From Baffinella frigidus (lineage: Eukaryota > Cryptophyceae > Cryptomonadales > Baffinellaceae): DNA of 16,291 bases. The stretch lies in contig MU646603.1 of assembly GCA_026770585.1 (NCBI GenBank), positions 35,166 to 51,456 of the forward strand, in the 5' to 3' direction. The notes below the pieces were generated by a model. The model saw only the letters and a list, made by a program, of their open reading frames with translations. It searched no databases and was not told the origin of the DNA. The position numbers were made by a program, and so were the translations under genes. Of the stretch, positions 13,582 through 16,291 are shown in pieces (the stretch's first letter is position 1; each line of letters starts with the position of its first letter).

Positions 13582-13654
13582 AAGGTCACCCCCCCCCACC
13601 TCTCTTCCGAATCTGTCCCCGCGCCTCGCTGACGCTCTCTTGCACTCGACCAGC

Positions 13655-14068
13655 GCACGGCAGCGTGGACACGCAGGGCCGTGCCGGGCAGCATGGGGCT
13701 CAGCGCCAGCAGCTTCGCCCTCGCGCCAGATATTCCGGGGAGCTGCCAGCAGAGCGGGCGAGCTGCCAGCGGGGGTTGAGCGAGGGTCAGCAGCGAGCAG
13801 CTCTTGGGACAGCATCCTCCCGGGAGCTAGGGGCGCCCCAAGTGCCGCGACGAGGCGCTGCGGCGCTCCTGCTGCTGGCCCTCTCCCTCCCGCTCCAGGT
13901 TCGTCTTGACTTGCCCCCCTCACAACCCCCATTGCTCTGCCTCTCGAAGTTACGTTCGAGAGCCCTCGAGAAGAATCCGTTGCTCTCGAGGTCTCATGGG
14001 ACATACCGAATGTTGTATGCCACAGCGCACGTGTCAACGAGTGGCCCTTGCTTGTTGAAGAAGGTTGT
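13655..14068. other. GC-rich sequence without a confirmed gene
   Basis: Open frames exist on both strands because stops are rare at this GC content; none has recognised motifs. CTCTCGAA/TTCGAGAG forms a small hairpin (about 13940-13962), and three further CTCGAG-type words lie nearby. Confidence 0.45.
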
Positions 14069-14152
14069 GTGTCGTTGCGTACAAGAGCCCCCTCCTGATT
14101 CAACGGTGATTCAAGGGTGTCGTTGCGTACAAGTGCCCCCTCCTGATTGAAC
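14069..14152. repeat. 48-bp period tandem duplication
   Basis: GTGTCGTTGCGTACAAG followed by GCCCCCTCCTGATT occurs at 14069 and again at 14117. The second copy runs straight into an AT-rich palindrome. Confidence 0.85.
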
Positions 14153-14193
14153 AATTGATTTAAAAAATATTTTAAAAATTGTTGTCAATCAGG
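14142..14193. repeat. AT-rich palindrome in GC-rich context
   Basis: CCTGATTGA plus ACAAT (14142-14155) pairs with ATTGT plus TCAATCAGG (14178-14193), with a two-base bulge. The interior is almost pure A/T, with TTTAAAAAATATTTTAAA itself self-complementary. It could be a terminator-like hairpin, an easily unwound site or a small foldback element. Confidence 0.7.
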
Positions 14194-14254
14194 CCTCGGC
14201 GGCCTCATGGTGGAACCCGTTGGGAAACGCCGATGATGATGACGGGGTAGCTAC

Positions 14255-14387
14255 CCCTCCTTCTCCCATCTCCCCCCCCCCCCCTTCCTCGTATGCTGCC
14301 CCGCGTGCTCTTTCAGACAGTGAGGCGTAGTGATCTCTCCTTCTCCCGTCGCATGCTGCCCTGCGTGCTCTTTCAGTCAGGCAGGCT
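14255..14387. repeat. Direct duplication of about 40 bp
   Basis: CTCCTTCTCCC, then ATGCTGCC and GCGTGCTCTTTCAG, occurs at about 14255-14321 and again at about 14337-14382. The first copy is expanded by a long C-run (14270-14285). Confidence 0.75.
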
Positions 14388-14480
14388 GACAGACGCTAGG
14401 ATGACAGCCGCTGGTTGCTGAGGACGCTCTTCAATCGTTTAGATGGACCGTTTACATGTCACGAAGACTTGGGGTTCTTG

Positions 14481-14540
14481 CAGTCAGTCAAAATGACAGA
14501 GAGTCAGTCAGGATGACAGAGAGTCAGTCAGGATGACAGA
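14481..14540. repeat. 20-bp tandem repeat, three copies
   Basis: Three in-register units of the type GAGTCAGTCAGGATGACAGA start at 14481, 14501 and 14521. A decayed fourth follows at 14541. Related GTCAGGCAGGCTGACAG sequence lies 100 bp upstream. Confidence 0.9.
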
Positions 14541-14595
14541 GGCTGATTGAGGAGGACGCTCTCGCGCGCCGCGCCCTCGCCACTAGCCCTCACCA

Positions 14596-14714
14596 TTCGA
14601 CCAAATTATCGATTTTAGATTTTAGATTTACACTTGATTTACCCCTGCAGAGACCCCGGATCTGGGGTCTCTGCAAGGGTAAATCTCAAGTCTAAAATGG
14701 ATGATTTGGTCTAA
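14596..14714. repeat. Long hairpin element (about 115 nt)
   Basis: The two arms pair along nearly their whole length around a six-base loop (GGATCT). The inner TGCAGAGACCCC/GGGGTCTCTGCA and GATTTACCC/GGGTAAATC stems are perfect; the outer 21 bases (from GACCAAAT at 14599) match at 19. The left arm carries about 13 extra bases, a partial duplication of TTTTAGATT. It resembles a MITE or a plant-type miRNA precursor. No target duplication is seen. Confidence 0.85.
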
Positions 14715-14745
14715 CCGGGAGGGTTGGTGGTCTCACAAGCCTCCG

Positions 14746-14795
14746 CCCAGATCTTCTCTGTCACAACCTTCCCAGATCTTCTCTGTCACAACCTT
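14746..14795. repeat. 25-bp tandem pair
   Basis: Two identical 25-bp units (14746-14770 and 14771-14795) begin CCCAGATCTTCTCTG and end CACAACCTT. Confidence 0.95.
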
Positions 14796-14851
14796 CCTCT
14801 GAGAAGCGAGTGGGTGCAGGGGGAGGGGTCGGAGCTGGCGCCCGTTGTCAA

Positions 14852-15055
14852 GGATGGCAAGCCGTCTCCGGTCTTACCCCTACTCCACTTTCACTTGCTG
14901 TCGCCCCACTGACTGTCTCTCTTCTCTTCTCTTTCTCCAACCGCCTGCAACTTCAGACTGCAACACCTCCCTAAACCCTAGACCCCAAACCCTGAATGGC
15001 AAGGCGTCTCCGGTCTTGCCCACACTCCACTCTCACTTCTCCTGCTGTCGCCCCC
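14852..15055. repeat. Direct duplication of about 60 bp around a short telomere-like stretch
   Basis: GGATGGCAAGCCGTCTCCGG and the next 35-40 bases (from 14852) recur from 14994 with substitutions and a small indel (GAATGGCAAGGCGTCTCCGG). Just before the second copy is a short CCCTAAACCCTAGACCCC stretch (about 14971-14993). A heptamer insertion may have accompanied the duplication. The rest of 15056-15270 is unique, with no gene recognised. Confidence 0.75.
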
Positions 15056-15270
15056 CCAGCATGTGCCCCTTCTCCTGCCCCCCCCGGCTGCAACATCCAA
15101 CGTTGGCACCAACAGCTCATTTCCCAGCTAGAAGGAACACACGACTGGGCAGGAATTATCTCCTAGTGCTGACCTGAATGGCGTGAAGAGGGTGGAAACA
15201 CAATCTGGCGAAGGCTTTGTCTTTCTGGCGCGGGAGGTCCTGACGGAAAGCAGTTTGGGCTCTGCCCCCC

Positions 15271-16236
15271 AGAACCCAAAACCCTGAGCCCTAACCCCTA
15301 AACCCTAAACCCAACACCCTTATCCCTGAACTCTCAACCCTAAACTCTCAACCCTCACCCCTGAACCCTAGTATCTCAACTCCAAACCCTGAACCCTAAA
15401 CCCTTACACTCAAACTAAACGCTGAACCCTAAATCCCAAACCCCAAACCCCATACCCTAACCCGAAACCCGAAACCCGAAACCCGAAACCCTAAAACCTG
15501 AACCCCAAACCCTAAAACCTAAACCCTAGACCCTAAACCCTAAACCCTGAACCCTAAGCCCTCAACCCTGAACCCTGAACCCTGAACACCAAACCCTAAA
15601 CCCTGAACCCTAAAACCAAAAATCCTCACCCTAAAACCTACACCCCACAACCTAAACCCTGAGCCCAAACCCTGAACCCACCCTAAACCCTAAATCCCAA
15701 ACCCCAAACTCCAAATTATAAACCCTGAACCCCAAACCCTAAACCCTAAACCCTAAAACCTAAACCCTACACCCTAAACCCTAAACCCCAACCCCTAAAC
15801 ACTAAAACATAAAACCTAAACCCTTAACCCTAAAACCTGAACCCCAAATCCTGAACCCTAAGACCAAACCCTGAACTCAACCTAAACCCTAAACCTTAAA
15901 CCCCAAACCCCAAACTCCAAACTCTAAACCCTAAACCCTAAACCCTAAACCCTAAACCCTAAACCCTAAAACCTAAACACTAAACCCTATACAATGGACC
16001 CTCACCCAAAACCCTCAACCCTCAAACCCAAACCCTCAACCCGAAACCCTAAATCTTGAAACCTACACCCTAAACCCTAAATCCCAAACCCCAAACTCCA
16101 AACCCTAAACCCTAAAACCTAAACCCCAAACCCTAAACCCCACACCATTCACCCAACCCCCTGAACCCTAAACCCTAAACCCTAAACCCTAAACCCCAAA
16201 CCCTAAACCCTACGCCCAACCTCCTAAATCCTAGAC
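15271..16236. repeat. Large telomere-like heptamer block
   Basis: About 965 bp of CCCTAAA-type repeats and variants. Local runs include four CCCGAAA (15461-15488) and six CCCTAAA (15929-15970). Larger units recur too: CCCAAACCCCAAACTCCAAA appears near 15696, 15899 and 16083. Unique DNA resumes after 16236, so this is not the physical end of a chromosome in this orientation. Confidence 0.9.
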
Positions 16237-16291
16237 TCGCGTGTCCTGTCAACCTGACCAGCGGAAGTTTCAAGTGTTGTGTGGACGGGGG

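Noticed and set aside
13558-14154. A 198-codon minus-strand frame and an overlapping 286-codon plus-strand frame
   Set aside because: They overlap each other, contain repeats or Arg/Ala/Gly-rich low complexity and show no motif. Neither strand can be preferred.
1-16291. tRNA or other standard RNA genes
   Set aside because: No cloverleaf with a GTTCRANNC-type T arm and matching acceptor stem could be found by eye; occasional GGTTCG or TTCGAT words lack partners.
16201-16291. A physical chromosome end at the right edge
   Set aside because: The C-rich strand reads 5' to 3' on the plus strand, which fits a left end, and unique sequence follows the block, so it is internal here.

Overview
This window looks like nuclear DNA of a GC-rich eukaryotic alga, probably one with a secondary (red-derived) plastid such as a haptophyte, cryptophyte or ochrophyte. 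Three things suggest this. There is one gene split by five GT-AG introns. Its product has a secretory-type N-terminus. Long stretches consist of degenerate CCCTAAA heptamers, the plant/alga-type telomere repeat (TTTAGGG on the other strand). The lineage is an inference; no rRNA or organelle marker is present. Most other open frames are low-complexity or antisense shadows.

Layout. 1-1590: repeat-rich DNA with several perfect or near-perfect inverted repeats and short tandem duplications, and no gene I can defend. 1590-2200: heptamer arrays (CCACATA, CACCATA, then telomere-like variants). 2200-3950: mixed unique sequence, a 66-base exon-like island, two long inverted repeats and two copies of a dispersed repeat of about 70 bp. 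3951-4727: a telomere-like block. 4728-6163: AT-richer unique sequence, then a purine-rich leader. 6164-11753: the only well-supported gene, six exons coding for 331 residues (325 with an alternative acceptor). It has a signal peptide, two STI1/Hip-Hop-like helical modules and Gly/Met/Pro-rich spacers. I read it as a co-chaperone-like protein of a plastid or the endomembrane system, related in design to Tic40 and the C-terminus of Hip, but without TPRs. 11754-15270: intergenic DNA with a decayed copy of the gene's last exon, a third copy of the dispersed repeat, many local duplications and a hairpin of about 115 nt. 15271-16236: a second large telomere-like block.

The most unusual signal is in the introns of the gene. 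They contain repeated, decaying copies of their own splice junctions with flanking exon sequence: acceptor copies upstream of the acceptors of introns 2, 3 and 4, and donor copies downstream of the donors of introns 3 and 4. The 3' end of the last exon is also copied downstream. The introns tend to be C-rich at the 5' end and G-rich (GGTGGCAG, GATGGTG) at the 3' end, so the two ends are partly complementary. It looks as if introns here grow by local duplication across splice junctions.
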